This document shows positions 53,558-62,690 of a stretch of DNA of 64,000 bases, piece after piece. This DNA comes from Sulfuricystis sp964478415. Lineage in GTDB: Bacteria; Pseudomonadota; Gammaproteobacteria; Burkholderiales; Rhodocyclaceae. The stretch is from positions 10,098-74,097 of the forward strand of contig CAYZII010000002.1 in NCBI GenBank assembly GCA_964478415.1, written 5' to 3'. The notes under the pieces are model-generated. The model did no database searches, had not been told where the DNA came from, and worked only from the letters and a program-made list of their open reading frames with translations. Both the position numbers and the translations under genes were made by a program. Within the stretch, counting starts at the first letter, position 1, and each line of letters opens with the position of its first letter.

Positions 53558-53608
53558 CCGGCGCATTATCAGGCAAAATGATCCTGCCGTTCTAAGGAGT
53601 CTCAAGCC

Positions 53609-54691
53609 ATGCCCCAGCTGTTCGACCCGCTCACGCTGCGTGAGCTCACCCTGCCCCATCGCATCGGCATTCCGCCGATGTGCCAGTACTCGGCGCGGGA
53701 TGGCCTCGCCAACGACTGGCATTTCGTGCATTATGGCTCTCGCGCCGTCGGCGGCGCGGCGCTGATCATCGTCGAGGCCACCGCCGTCGTGCCGGAAGGC
53801 CGTATCAGCCCGGGCGATCTCGGTCTGTGGAATGATGCGCAGATCGGGCCTCTCGCCCGCATCGCGCACTTCATCGCCGCACAAGGCGCCGTGCCCGCGA
53901 TCCAGCTCGCCCACGCCGGCCGTAAGGCCAGCGTTGGGCTGGGATGGCAGAAACCCGGTACGCTGCCTAGCGAGCAAGGCGGTTGGATGCCGGTAGCACC
54001 GACAGCGATCGCCTTCGGTGAGGGCTATGCGCTGCCCGCCCCGCTCGATGAAAACGGCATCCGTGATGTCGTTGCCAGCTTCGCCGCCGCGGCGCAACGC
54101 GCATTGGCCGCAGGCTTCCAGATCGTCGAGATTCATGCCGCGCATGGCTACCTGCTGCACCAGTTTCTCTCCCCGCTCGCCAATCAGCGCGACGATGCCT
54201 ATGGCGGCAGCTTCGAGAACCGCACCCGCCTCGTGTGCGAGGTGGTGGAAGCGGTGCGGGCCGTCTGGCCCGAACGTCTGCCGTTGCTGATTCGCCTTTC
54301 AGCGACCGACTGGGTCGATGGCGGCTGGAGCTGCGACGAGACGGTCTCGCTCTGCCGCCGGCTGAAAACGCTCGGCGTCGATCTGGTCGATGTCTCCAGT
54401 GCCGGTCTCGTGCCCTGGGCGCAGATTCCGGTCGGCACCGGCTTTCAAACCGGCTTCGCGGCCCGTATCCGTCAGGAGGCCCAGATTCCCACTGCCGCGG
54501 TCGGCCTGATCACTTCAGCGCAGCAGGCCGACCACATCATCCGCTGCGAACAGGCGGACCTGGTGCTGCTCGGGCGTGAGACGCTGCGCGATCCCTACTG
54601 GCCACTGCATGCCGCCCAGGCGCTCGGGCACACGCTTCCCTGGCCGCGCCAATATCTGCGCGCCGCGCCCGCCGATACACCGATGCGCTGA
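53609..54691 (+). CDS. NADH:flavin oxidoreductase, Old Yellow Enzyme family (YqjM type)
   Basis: 360 residues, a single FMN TIM barrel. IPPMCQYSARDGLANDWHFV near 22-41 has the Cys that tunes FMN in YqjM-type enzymes. QLAHAGRKASVGLGWQKPGT near 101-120, EIHAAHGYLLHQFLSPLANQ near 174-193 and ADLVLLGRETLRDPYWPLHA near 315 fit the subclass. It reduces activated C=C bonds using NAD(P)H. An AAGGAG box precedes the ATG. Confidence 0.93.
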   Translation: MPQLFDPLTLRELTLPHRIGIPPMCQYSARDGLANDWHFVHYGSRAVGGAALIIVEATAVVPEGRISPGDLGLWNDAQIGPLARIAHFIAAQGAVPAIQLAHAGRKASVGLGWQKPGTLPSEQGGWMPVAPTAIAFGEGYALPAPLDENGIRDVVASFAAAAQRALAAGFQIVEIHAAHGYLLHQFLSPLANQRDDAYGGSFENRTRLVCEVVEAVRAVWPERLPLLIRLSATDWVDGGWSCDETVSLCRRLKTLGVDLVDVSSAGLVPWAQIPVGTGFQTGFAARIRQEAQIPTAAVGLITSAQQADHIIRCEQADLVLLGRETLRDPYWPLHAAQALGHTLPWPRQYLRAAPADTPMR

Positions 54692-55029
54692 TGCGACTCC
54701 CCGAATCACTGCAGGCATGGGGCAAGGCGGATTTCGCCGCAACGCTCAAGCGCGAGCTCGCCGCGCATGCCGACGAGCTGCCACTGCAACAGGCCCTGTC
54801 TGGCACCAGCACGGTCGCAGACGAAACAGTCACGGTCGTGCTGCTCGATGCCCATGCCGATGACGCTGCGATCCATGTCAAGGTCGGCATGTTCTTCGCC
54901 GGCATCCTGGCGGGCTGCTCCTGCGCCGACGATCCGACGCCGATCGAGCCACAGACCGAGTATGGCGAATGGCTGATCGCGATCGATCGGCAAAGCGGCG
55001 CGGCGCGAATCGATCTGATCGAGGGCTGA
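54691..55029 (+). CDS. Hypothetical protein coupled to the OYE gene
   Basis: 112 residues, beginning MRLPESLQAWGKADFAATLK. It overlaps the OYE stop as TGATG, so co-translation is likely. VHVKVGMFF-like IHVKVGMFFAGILAGCSCAD near 60-79 and EYGEWLIAIDRQSGAARIDL near 90-109 suggest a small beta-rich fold of unknown function. No signal peptide or metal motif is clear, though CSC gives a pair of cysteines. Similar short genes are found in betaproteobacteria (from memory, name unknown). Confidence 0.6.
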   Translation: MRLPESLQAWGKADFAATLKRELAAHADELPLQQALSGTSTVADETVTVVLLDAHADDAAIHVKVGMFFAGILAGCSCADDPTPIEPQTEYGEWLIAIDRQSGAARIDLIEG

Positions 55030-55038
55030 GCAACAACG

Positions 55039-58000
55039 TCAGAGCAACACCCGCTCGATGCCGCCGGCATTGGCGGCGGCGATGTAACGCTTAAGCCAAT
55101 CCTCGCCGAGAATGTGGCGCGCCAGTTCGACGACGAGGTAATCGGCCTCGATCGGCACATCCTCGCGATAGCGCTGCAACCCTTGCAGACAACTCGGGCA
55201 GCTGGTGAGGATCTTCGTCGTCATGGGTGCCGTCCCGCCAGCGCCGAGTTTCCGAAGCGACTCGGCGCCCGGCGGGATGCCTTCATTTCCGCCAGCGCCG
55301 AGTTTGGCGATGCCGGCGACGATCTCTTCCTGCTTGCGGAAACGCACCTGCGTTGCGACATCGGGACGCGTCACCGCCAGCGTGCCGGATTCGCCGCAGC
55401 AACGGTCGTTCAGATCGACGCGCTGGCCGAGCAGGCGTTGGGCGACCCCGGTACCGTTGTAAATCTTCATCGGCGTGTGACAGGGTTCGTGATACATGAA
55501 GCGCACGCCCGGCACACCATCGAGGCTTACCCCCTTCTCCATCAGATATTCATGGATGTCGATGAGCCGGCAGCCAGGGAAGATCTTGTCGAACTGGTAG
55601 GTCTCGAGCTGGTCGAGACAGGTGCCGCAGCTGACGATCACGGTCTTGATGTCGAGATAGTTGAGCGTGTTGGCGACGCGATGGAACAGCACGCGGTTCT
55701 GGGTCGTGATCAGCGTGCCCTTGTCTTCCTCGCCGCCGGAGGTCTGGGGATAGCCACAGCATAGGTAACCGGGCGGCAGCACGATCGTGGCACCGAGATG
55801 CCAGAGCATCGCCTGGGTGGCCAGCCCCACCTGGGAGAAGAGCCGCTCCGAGCCGCAGCCCGGGAAATAAAACACGGCCTCGCCTTCCTCCGCCGCCCGG
55901 TGGGGATCCCGGATCACCGGGATCACCGTGCGATCCTCAATGTCGAGCAGGGCACGTGCGGTGCGGCGCGGCATGCCGGCCGGCAGCGGCTTGTTCAGGA
56001 AGTGGATCACCTGCGCCTTGAGCGGCGGGCGGCCGAGGGTCGCGGGCGGATGCCGCGTCACCGGCTGCGTGACACCTAGCGTCTTCGCGATCGAGTGACC
56101 GAGCCGCTGGACACGGTAACCGACATCGACGATCGCGGTTTTCAACAGCCGCACGGTGGCCGGATCGGTGGCGGTCAGGAAAGCCATCGCCAGCTTCGTG
56201 CCAGGAAAGGTCTTCTTCTTGCCGGAGCGGCGCAGGAAATTGCGCATCGCGATCGAGACGTCGCCGAAATCGATATCGACCGGACAAGGCTTCAGGCAAC
56301 GATGGCACACCGTGCAATGGTCAGCGAGATCGGCGAATTCCTCGAAATGCCGCCGCGAGACACCGCGCCGCGTCTGTTCTTCGTAGAGGAAGGCCTCGAT
56401 CAGCAAGCCGACACCGAGAATCTTGTTGCGCGGGCTGTAGAGCAGGTTGGCGCGCGGCACGTGGGTCGAGCACACCGGCTTGCACTTGCCGCAACGCAGG
56501 CAGTCCTTGACCATGTCCGAAATGCGCCCGATCTCGGACTGTTCCATGATCAGCGATTCGATGCCGATGAGCGCGAACGATGGCGTGTAGGCATTGGCCA
56601 GATTGGCACCGGGCAGAAGCTTCCCCTTGTTGAAATGCCCGTGCGGATCGATCTTGCGTTTGTAGGCGCGGAACGGTTCGAGCTCGGCGTCGGAAAGATA
56701 ATCGAGCTTGGTAATGCCGATGCCATGCTCGCCGGAGATCACTCCGCCGAGGCTCTTCGCCAGTGCCATGATGCGGTCGACGGTGCGATAGGCCGTGTGC
56801 AGCATCGCGTAGTTGTCGGAATTGACCGGAATGTTGGTATGCACGTTGCCATCGCCGGCATGCATGTGCAGGGCGATGAACAGGCGGCCGCGCAACACTT
56901 CCTGATGGATCTGCTCGATGCGCGCACGTGTCGGCGCATAGGCATCGCCGGCAAAGATTTCCTCGAGCAGAGGCTTGAGCTCGGCCTTCCAGGAGACGCG
57001 CAGGCTGTGATCCTGCAAGGCCGGGAAATGCGTATCGAGATCATCGAGCAGCGCCTGCCAGCGCGAGCGCACCTCGGCGACGGCGGCAAGCGCCATTTCC
57101 CGCTTCTCGCCGATCAAGGCCCGTCCAGCCAGCCCGGCCTCGCCCAGCGCGAGCGGCAGCTCGCCAGAGAGGAAGTTGCTCAGCGCATCGCATAAGGCGA
57201 GCTTGTTGCTGATCGACAGCTCGATGTTCAGTCGGTCGATGCCATCGCAATATTCGGCCATGCGCGCCAGCGGGATGACCACGTCCTCGTTGATCTTGAA
57301 CGCGTTGGTATGGCGCGAGATCGCCGCGGTGCGCGCGCGGTCGAGCCAGAACTGCTTGCGCGCCTCGTCCGTCACCGCGATGAAGCCCTCGCCGCCGCGG
57401 CGGTTGGCCATTTTCACCACCTCGGACGCGGCGCGCATCACCGCCGTCTCGTCATCGCCGACGAGATCACCGATCAGCACCATCTTCGGCCGGCCATGCC
57501 GCTTCGCTTTCGTGGCATAACCGACGGCTTTCACGTAACGCTCGTCCAGATGCTCTAGACCAGCCAGTCTCACACCGGCTGCCAGACCTGTGCCACCGGG
57601 CTTGAAATGGTCGGTGATCTCGACGATCGCCGGCACCGCATCCGCTACCCGCCCGAAGAATTCGAGACAGAAAGTGCGCGTCACCGGCGGCATCTTGTGC
57701 AGAATCCATACTGCGGAGGTGATCAGCCCATCGCAGCCTTCCTTCTGCACCCCCGGCAGGCCGGCGAGGAACTTGTCGGTGACATCCTTGCCCAATCCTG
57801 CCTTGCGGAAGCTGGCCCCCGGCACATTCAGGATTTCTTCCTGCACGATACTGCCATCATCGGCGAAACGGCGGATACGGAAGGTCGCCGTCTCCTGGTC
57901 GTGAATCTTGCCGAGATTGTGGTTGATGCGCTCGACCTCGAGCCAGCGCCCTTGCGGATCGACCATACGCCACGAGGCGAGGTTGTCGAGCGCGGTGCCC

Positions 58001-58863
58001 CACAGCACGGCCTTCTTGCCGCCCGCGTTCATCGCGATGTTGCCGCCGATCGTGGACGCATCGGCCGAGGTCGGATCGCAGGCGAACACTAGCCCGGCTT
58101 CTTCGGCACGCTCCATGACGCGGCGCGTGACCACGCCGGCGCCGGTGCGGATCGTCGCATAGGGACGATCAAGACCCGGCAGCACGGTTTCGACGATCGG
58201 CCCGATGTCGATCAGCTTCTCGGTATTGATCACCACCGAACGCGGGTCGAGCGGGATCGCCCCGCCGGTATAGCCGGTGCCGCCGCCGCGCGGAACGATC
58301 GTCAGCCCCAGCGCGATGCATTCGCGCACCAGCGGCGCAATTTCTTCTTCCCTGTCAGGCGTGAGCACGACGAACGGATACTCGACGCGCCAGTCGGTGG
58401 CATCGGTCACATGGGCAACGCGCGACAACCCATCGAAACAAATGTTGTCCCGCCGCGTATGGCGTGACAGGCGCTGCGAGACTTCCCGCCGCAGTGCCGC
58501 CGTCTCCTCGAACCAGCGCTCGAAATCGGCGACCGCCTGATGCGCGGCTGCCAGCAGCCGTGCCACGGTGACATTCCCTTGGCGGCGCTTCTCGATCTCG
58601 GCCAGACGATGTTTGAGTGCCCCGATCAGCGCCTCGCGGCGCGGACGGGAAGCGAGCAGGTCGTCCTCGAGGTAAGGGTTGCGCCGCACCACCCAGATGT
58701 CACCAAGTACCTCGAACAGCATGCGCGCCGAGCGGCCAGTGACGCGCTGACTACGCAGCTCGTCGAGAATCGCCCACATTTCCGCGCCCAACAGGCGAAT
58801 GACGATCTCGCGGTCGGAGAACGAGGTGGTGTTGTAGGGGATTTCGCGGAGGCGCGCGGTCAT
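55039..58863 (-). CDS. DUF3683 multidomain FAD / Fe-S / CCG oxidoreductase
   Basis: 1274 residues from the ATG at 58863 (MTARLREIPYNTTSFSDREI). Order: DUF3683 region to about 180; FAD-binding domain with VPRGGGTGYTGGAIPLDPRS near 223; FAD-oxidase C part to about 750; two Fe-S motifs CLRCGKCKPVC near 788 and CTVCHRCLKPCP near 850; CCG modules from VFYFPGCGSERLFSQ near 997 to TSCPSCLQGLQRYRED near 1217. It probably oxidises a D-2-hydroxyacid and passes electrons to quinone. A palindromic repeat inserts about 27 residues near 1186-1213, within the second CCG module. It is divergent from ilvA. Confidence 0.9.
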   Translation of the reverse strand: MTARLREIPYNTTSFSDREIVIRLLGAEMWAILDELRSQRVTGRSARMLFEVLGDIWVVRRNPYLEDDLLASRPRREALIGALKHRLAEIEKRRQGNVTVARLLAAAHQAVADFERWFEETAALRREVSQRLSRHTRRDNICFDGLSRVAHVTDATDWRVEYPFVVLTPDREEEIAPLVRECIALGLTIVPRGGGTGYTGGAIPLDPRSVVINTEKLIDIGPIVETVLPGLDRPYATIRTGAGVVTRRVMERAEEAGLVFACDPTSADASTIGGNIAMNAGGKKAVLWGTALDNLASWRMVDPQGRWLEVERINHNLGKIHDQETATFRIRRFADDGSIVQEEILNVPGASFRKAGLGKDVTDKFLAGLPGVQKEGCDGLITSAVWILHKMPPVTRTFCLEFFGRVADAVPAIVEITDHFKPGGTGLAAGVRLAGLEHLDERYVKAVGYATKAKRHGRPKMVLIGDLVGDDETAVMRAASEVVKMANRRGGEGFIAVTDEARKQFWLDRARTAAISRHTNAFKINEDVVIPLARMAEYCDGIDRLNIELSISNKLALCDALSNFLSGELPLALGEAGLAGRALIGEKREMALAAVAEVRSRWQALLDDLDTHFPALQDHSLRVSWKAELKPLLEEIFAGDAYAPTRARIEQIHQEVLRGRLFIALHMHAGDGNVHTNIPVNSDNYAMLHTAYRTVDRIMALAKSLGGVISGEHGIGITKLDYLSDAELEPFRAYKRKIDPHGHFNKGKLLPGANLANAYTPSFALIGIESLIMEQSEIGRISDMVKDCLRCGKCKPVCSTHVPRANLLYSPRNKILGVGLLIEAFLYEEQTRRGVSRRHFEEFADLADHCTVCHRCLKPCPVDIDFGDVSIAMRNFLRRSGKKKTFPGTKLAMAFLTATDPATVRLLKTAIVDVGYRVQRLGHSIAKTLGVTQPVTRHPPATLGRPPLKAQVIHFLNKPLPAGMPRRTARALLDIEDRTVIPVIRDPHRAAEEGEAVFYFPGCGSERLFSQVGLATQAMLWHLGATIVLPPGYLCCGYPQTSGGEEDKGTLITTQNRVLFHRVANTLNYLDIKTVIVSCGTCLDQLETYQFDKIFPGCRLIDIHEYLMEKGVSLDGVPGVRFMYHEPCHTPMKIYNGTGVAQRLLGQRVDLNDRCCGESGTLAVTRPDVATQVRFRKQEEIVAGIAKLGAGGNEGIPPGAESLRKLGAGGTAPMTTKILTSCPSCLQGLQRYREDVPIEADYLVVELARHILGEDWLKRYIAAANAGGIERVLL
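55225..55306 (+). repeat. In-frame REP-like palindromic element in the DUF3683 gene
   Basis: Left arm 55227-55251 (24 of 25 motif match), loop, inverted arm ACTCGGCGCCCGGCGGGA at 55260-55277, then a second forward arm at 55286-55305. The left and inverted arms pair into an 18-bp stem with one bulge. The whole is closely matched by the element at 62599-62672. The gene reads it without a stop as KLGAGGNEGIPPGAES plus LRKLGAGGTAP, between the CCG and CPSC motifs. Confidence 0.75.
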
Positions 58864-58984
58864 GGTTTCGAGCTTCGCTGCAAAGCAGCAAATTCTACCC
58901 GTTCGCAGGCAACGCAGCGGCAGGGACAAAAAGCGGGTGCGCCATGTTACTCTTGCCGCTTTCTGCCATTCCCACTGTAACGAC

Positions 58985-60490
58985 ATGGATTACCTGGAAA
59001 GAATCCTTAACGCCCGTGTCTACGACGTCGCAATCGAGTCACCGCTCGAATTCGCCCCCAACCTCTCGGCGCGCAGCGGCAACCGCATCCTGTTGAAACG
59101 CGAGGATATGCAGCCGGTGTTCAGCTTCAAGCTGCGCGGCGCCTATAACAAGATCGCACACCTCTCCCCACAGCAACGCAAACGCGGCGTGATCTGCGCC
59201 TCGGCCGGCAACCATGCCCAGGGCGTAGCACTCGCGGCCCAGAAACTCGGTATTCGTGCAGTGATCGTGATGCCGGTCACCACACCGCAGATCAAGATCG
59301 ATGCCGTCGACAAGCGCGGCGCCGAAGTGGTGCTGTATGGCGATAACTTCGATGCCGCCTACGCCCATGCACGCGAGCTGGAAAAGCTCGACAGGCTCGC
59401 TTTTGTCCACCCCTTCGACGATCCCGACGTGATCGCCGGTCAGGGCACGATCGGCATGGAAATCCTGCGCCAGCATCCCGACCCAATCGATGCGGTGTTC
59501 TGCTGCGTCGGCGGTGGGGGTCTGATCGCCGGTGTAGCGGCTTACATCAAACGCTTGCACCCTCAGACCAAGATCGTCGGCGTCGAGGCCGCCGATGCCG
59601 ATGCAATGGCCCAGTCGCTGTCCGCCGGCAAGCGGGTACGCCTCGAGCAGGTCGGCCTGTTTGCCGACGGTGCTGCCGTGAAGATGGTCGGCGAGGAAAC
59701 CTTCCGCCTCTGTCGCGACTATGTCGATGAGATGGTGCTCGTCGATACCGACGCGATCTGCGCCGCGATCAAGGACGTCTTCGAAGACACACGCTCGATT
59801 TTGGAGCCGGCCGGTGCGCTGGCCATCGCCGGCGCCAAGGCCTGGGTAGCACGGCACAAGGCGCACGGCAAGACCCTGGTGGCCGTCGCCTCCGGCGCGA
59901 ACATGAATTTCGACCGACTGCGCTTCGTCGCGGAACGTGCCGAAGTCGGCGAGCAGCGCGAAGCGGTGTTCGCCGTCACGCTGCCGGAGAAGCCCGGCAG
60001 CTACAAGAAATTCGTCAGTCTCATCGGCAATCGCAACATCACCGAATTCAATTACCGTTATCACGACCCGCATGAGGCGCACGTCTTCGTCGGTATCCAG
60101 GTGCACCATCGCGGCGAAGCGACGAAACTGGCCGAGCAACTCCGTCGCCATGGTTACGCGACCCTCGACCTCACCGATGACGAGATGGCCAAGTCGCACA
60201 TCCGCCACATGGTCGGCGGCCATGCCCCGCAAGTGCAGGACGAAATCCTCTACCGCTTCGAATTTCCGGAACGCCCCGGCGCGCTGATGAACTTTCTCAA
60301 CAAGATGAGCGCCGGCTGGAACATCAGCCTGTTCCACTACCGCAATCACGGTGCCGACACCGGACGCGTGCTGGTCGGCATGCAGGTGCCGCCGCAGGAA
60401 ATGCGCGCCTTCCGCAGTTTCCTGAAGAATCTCGGTTACCGCTACTGGGAAGAATCGGGCAACCCGGCCTACCGCCTGTTCCTGGGTTGA
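58985..60490 (+). CDS. ilvA: Threonine ammonia-lyase, biosynthetic
   Basis: 501 residues from the ATG at 58985. QPVFSFKLRGAYNKIAHLSP near 43-62 contains the PLP Lys. CASAGNHAQGVALAAQKLGI near 72-91 and CCVGGGGLIAGVAAYIKRLH near 176-195 bind phosphate. Two ACT-like regulatory domains follow from about residue 330 (EAVFAVTLPEKPGSYKKFVS and YRFEFPERPGALMNFLNKMS). It makes 2-oxobutanoate for isoleucine, with feedback by isoleucine expected. It is divergent from the DUF3683 gene across 121 bp. Confidence 0.97.
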   Translation: MDYLERILNARVYDVAIESPLEFAPNLSARSGNRILLKREDMQPVFSFKLRGAYNKIAHLSPQQRKRGVICASAGNHAQGVALAAQKLGIRAVIVMPVTTPQIKIDAVDKRGAEVVLYGDNFDAAYAHARELEKLDRLAFVHPFDDPDVIAGQGTIGMEILRQHPDPIDAVFCCVGGGGLIAGVAAYIKRLHPQTKIVGVEAADADAMAQSLSAGKRVRLEQVGLFADGAAVKMVGEETFRLCRDYVDEMVLVDTDAICAAIKDVFEDTRSILEPAGALAIAGAKAWVARHKAHGKTLVAVASGANMNFDRLRFVAERAEVGEQREAVFAVTLPEKPGSYKKFVSLIGNRNITEFNYRYHDPHEAHVFVGIQVHHRGEATKLAEQLRRHGYATLDLTDDEMAKSHIRHMVGGHAPQVQDEILYRFEFPERPGALMNFLNKMSAGWNISLFHYRNHGADTGRVLVGMQVPPQEMRAFRSFLKNLGYRYWEESGNPAYRLFLG

Positions 60491-60522
60491 TCCGGCCGCG
60501 CCTCATAGGGATGAGGGGGAGA

Positions 60523-60599
60523 TGGTGGTGATGGGGGGACTTGAACCCTCGACCTACGGATTATGAATCCGTCGCTCTAACCGGCTGAGCTACATCACC
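60523..60599 (-). tRNA. tRNA-Met (anticodon CAT), elongator type
   Basis: 77 nt including an encoded CCA. On the minus strand the acceptor arms are GGTGATG and CATCACC, the D-arm is GCTCAGCCGGTTAGAGC, the anticodon stem ACGGA/TCCGT holds loop TTCATAA, and the T-arm is GAGGGTTCAAGTCCCCC-like. Base pair 1 is G-C, not the mismatch of initiator tRNA, so it is the elongator (or a tRNA-Ile2 lysidine type, which also reads CAT). It lies between ilvA and the UbiH-like gene. Confidence 0.93.
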
Positions 60600-60670
60600 A
60601 CGAAGAGGCGGAATTATCCCGGCGGGCTCACGGCCTTGTCAAGGTCGGCGCGGGACGCGAGAATGCACGG

Positions 60671-61825
60671 ATGGATTACGATCTGATCATCATCGGCGGG
60701 GGGCTGGCCGGCCTGTCACTCGCAGTGGCGCTGCGCAAGAGCCTCTTGAAGATCGCCATCGTCGAGGAGCGCATGCCGGTGCGACCGGCCGGCTGGGATG
60801 TGCGCGTGTATGCGATCAGTCCGGCGAATGTGCGCTTCCTCGCTGAAATCGGTATCTGGCGACATCTGGATCTGGCGCGCTGCCAGCCGGTACGCCGCAT
60901 GTCGGTACATGGCGATCGCGGCGGCACATTGGAGTTTTCTGCCTACCAAAGCGGCGTGGATGCGTTGGCATGGATCCTCGAAGCCTCCCTGATTCATCAT
61001 GAGCTTTGGGAAACCGCGAAACGTCAGGGCAATGTCGATCTGCTCTGCCCTGCTACACCCGCATTGCTCGACATCGGTGATGCGGAAGCCGTGCTGGAAC
61101 TGGCTGATCACCGCGCTCTGACGGCGCGGCTGATCGTCGCCGCAGATGGCGCGGATTCGTGGACGCGGGCTGCCGCCGGGATCGATGTCGCCTTCCAGCC
61201 TTACGACCAGATGGGCGTGGTGGCGAATTTCAGGACGTCCCAGCCTCATTTCGAGACTGCCTGGCAGTGGTTTCACAGTGATGGCATTCTCGCCTATCTG
61301 CCGCTGCCGGGCGATCTGATTTCGATCGTCTGGTCCACCCCGACCGAACATGCCAGAGAGTTGCTGGCGCTCGATCAGGCCACGTTTTGCGAACGGGTTG
61401 CGGCGGCGGGATTGTTCCGGCTGGGTGCCCTGGAGTTGATCACGCCGCCGGCGGCTTTTCCACTGCGGCTGATGCGCGCACCGCAAACGGTGGCGCATCG
61501 GCTCGCGCTGATCGGCGATGCGGCGCACACGATCCATCCGCTCTCGGGCCATGGCATCAATCTGGGCTTCCAGGATGCCAAAAGTCTGGCGGAGACCCTC
61601 GCCGCCTGCCCGACGCATGTCGATTGCGGCGATCTCTCATGGTTGCGCCGGCATGAGCGCGCGCGGCGCGAGGAAGTCGTCGCGCTACAATCGGTCACCC
61701 ACGGCCTGCAGCGCCTGTTCGCTGCGCCACAACTGCCCGTCGCCGCCTTACGCAACCTCGGCATGAACCTTTTCGACCGCTTGCCGGTCATAAAAGCCGC
61801 TCTCGCGCGTTATGCGATGGGCTGA
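60671..61825 (+). CDS. UbiH/UbiF/COQ6-type FAD monooxygenase
   Basis: 384 residues. YDLIIIGGGLAGLSLAVALR at the N-terminus is the dinucleotide fold. LTARLIVAADGADSWTRAAA near 153-172 holds the DG motif, and ALIGDAAHTIHPLSGHGINL near 280-299 the GD FAD motif, continuing GFQDAKSL. The family hydroxylates the ubiquinone ring. The position filled (C1, C5 or C6) cannot be told from the sequence. It lies just upstream of dsbC with a 29-bp gap. Confidence 0.9.
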   Translation: MDYDLIIIGGGLAGLSLAVALRKSLLKIAIVEERMPVRPAGWDVRVYAISPANVRFLAEIGIWRHLDLARCQPVRRMSVHGDRGGTLEFSAYQSGVDALAWILEASLIHHELWETAKRQGNVDLLCPATPALLDIGDAEAVLELADHRALTARLIVAADGADSWTRAAAGIDVAFQPYDQMGVVANFRTSQPHFETAWQWFHSDGILAYLPLPGDLISIVWSTPTEHARELLALDQATFCERVAAAGLFRLGALELITPPAAFPLRLMRAPQTVAHRLALIGDAAHTIHPLSGHGINLGFQDAKSLAETLAACPTHVDCGDLSWLRRHERARREEVVALQSVTHGLQRLFAAPQLPVAALRNLGMNLFDRLPVIKAALARYAMG

Positions 61826-61854
61826 GCGTTTTCCCCACTGTACGGAGACTCCCA

Positions 61855-62583
61855 ATGAAGATCAAAACACTCGTCGCAAGCCTCGCAGCGCTGGCTCTCA
61901 TCCCGGCTGCCCTGGCTGGCGAAACAGAGGTCAAAAAAGCCGTCGATCCGGTGCTCGCCGAATTGTTCGGCCCGGGCATCAAGGCCGATGCGGTGCGCAA
62001 GCTCGAAAAATTCAATCTCTATGAAATCCAGATCGGCGGCGAGCTGCTCTATACCGACGAGAAGGTCGGTTTCCTGATCAATGGCGACGTGCTCGACGTG
62101 CAGGCGAAAAAGAATCTCACCGAGGAACGCAAACAAAAGCTCTCCCAGGTCAAATTTTCCGAGCTGCCGCTCGATCTGGCGGTCAAGCAGGTGAAAGGCA
62201 ACGGCAAGCGCGTGCTGGTGACCTTCGAAGACCCCAACTGCACCTACTGCCGCAAGCTGGCCAAGGAGCTACAAAGCATCAGCGACGTGACAATCTATAC
62301 CTTCCTTTATCCGATCCTGTCACCTGATTCGGCCGAGAAATCCAAGAATGTCTGGTGCGCGACAGACCGCGCAAAAGCTTGGACCGAGCTGATGCTCGAA
62401 GGCAAACAGCCGGCCAGCGCGAATTGCAGCAATCCGATCGAAAAAATCGTCGCGCTCGGCCGCAAGCTGAACATACGCGGCACACCCGCGCTGATCTTCG
62501 CCGATGGCACCCGCATCCCCGGTTACATGCCGGCGGCGATGCTCGAAAAAGCGCTAGACAAGGGTAGCGCGAACGTCAAATAG
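61855..62583 (+). CDS. dsbC: Thiol:disulfide interchange protein DsbC
   Basis: 242 residues. A signal peptide (MKIKTLVASLAALALIPAAL, cleaved near AGE) sends it to the periplasm. The N-terminal dimerisation domain spans about 25-90. VTFEDPNCTYCRKLAKELQS near 122-141 has the active-site CTYC, and IRGTPALIFADGTRIPGYMP near 209-228 the cis-Pro loop. It isomerises wrong disulfides and needs DsbD. GGAG precedes the start. The 3' end is followed by the palindromic element at 62599. Confidence 0.94.
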   Translation: MKIKTLVASLAALALIPAALAGETEVKKAVDPVLAELFGPGIKADAVRKLEKFNLYEIQIGGELLYTDEKVGFLINGDVLDVQAKKNLTEERKQKLSQVKFSELPLDLAVKQVKGNGKRVLVTFEDPNCTYCRKLAKELQSISDVTIYTFLYPILSPDSAEKSKNVWCATDRAKAWTELMLEGKQPASANCSNPIEKIVALGRKLNIRGTPALIFADGTRIPGYMPAAMLEKALDKGSANVK

Positions 62584-62598
62584 CCTCAAATAGCCCTA

Positions 62599-62672
62599 GG
62601 GTGCCGTCCCGCCAGCGCCGAGTTCTCGATATGACTCGGCGCCCGGCGGGACGCTCATTTTCCGCCAGCAGT
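62599..62672. repeat. REP-like palindromic element between dsbC and amt
   Basis: Forward arm 62601-62625 (23 of 25 motif match), loop, inverted arm ACTCGGCGCCCGGCGGGAC near 62634-62652, then TTTTCCGCCAGC at 62659-62670. The 18-bp stem with one bulged base would form a strong hairpin in either transcript, so it could end both converging genes. It is a close homologue of the in-gene element at 55225-55306. Confidence 0.75.
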
Positions 62673-62690
62673 GGGTCTCCATCCAGTGCT

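Noticed and set aside
59039..60349. A 436-codon open frame antisense to ilvA
   Set aside because: Shadow of ilvA codon bias; no start signal or recognisable domain.
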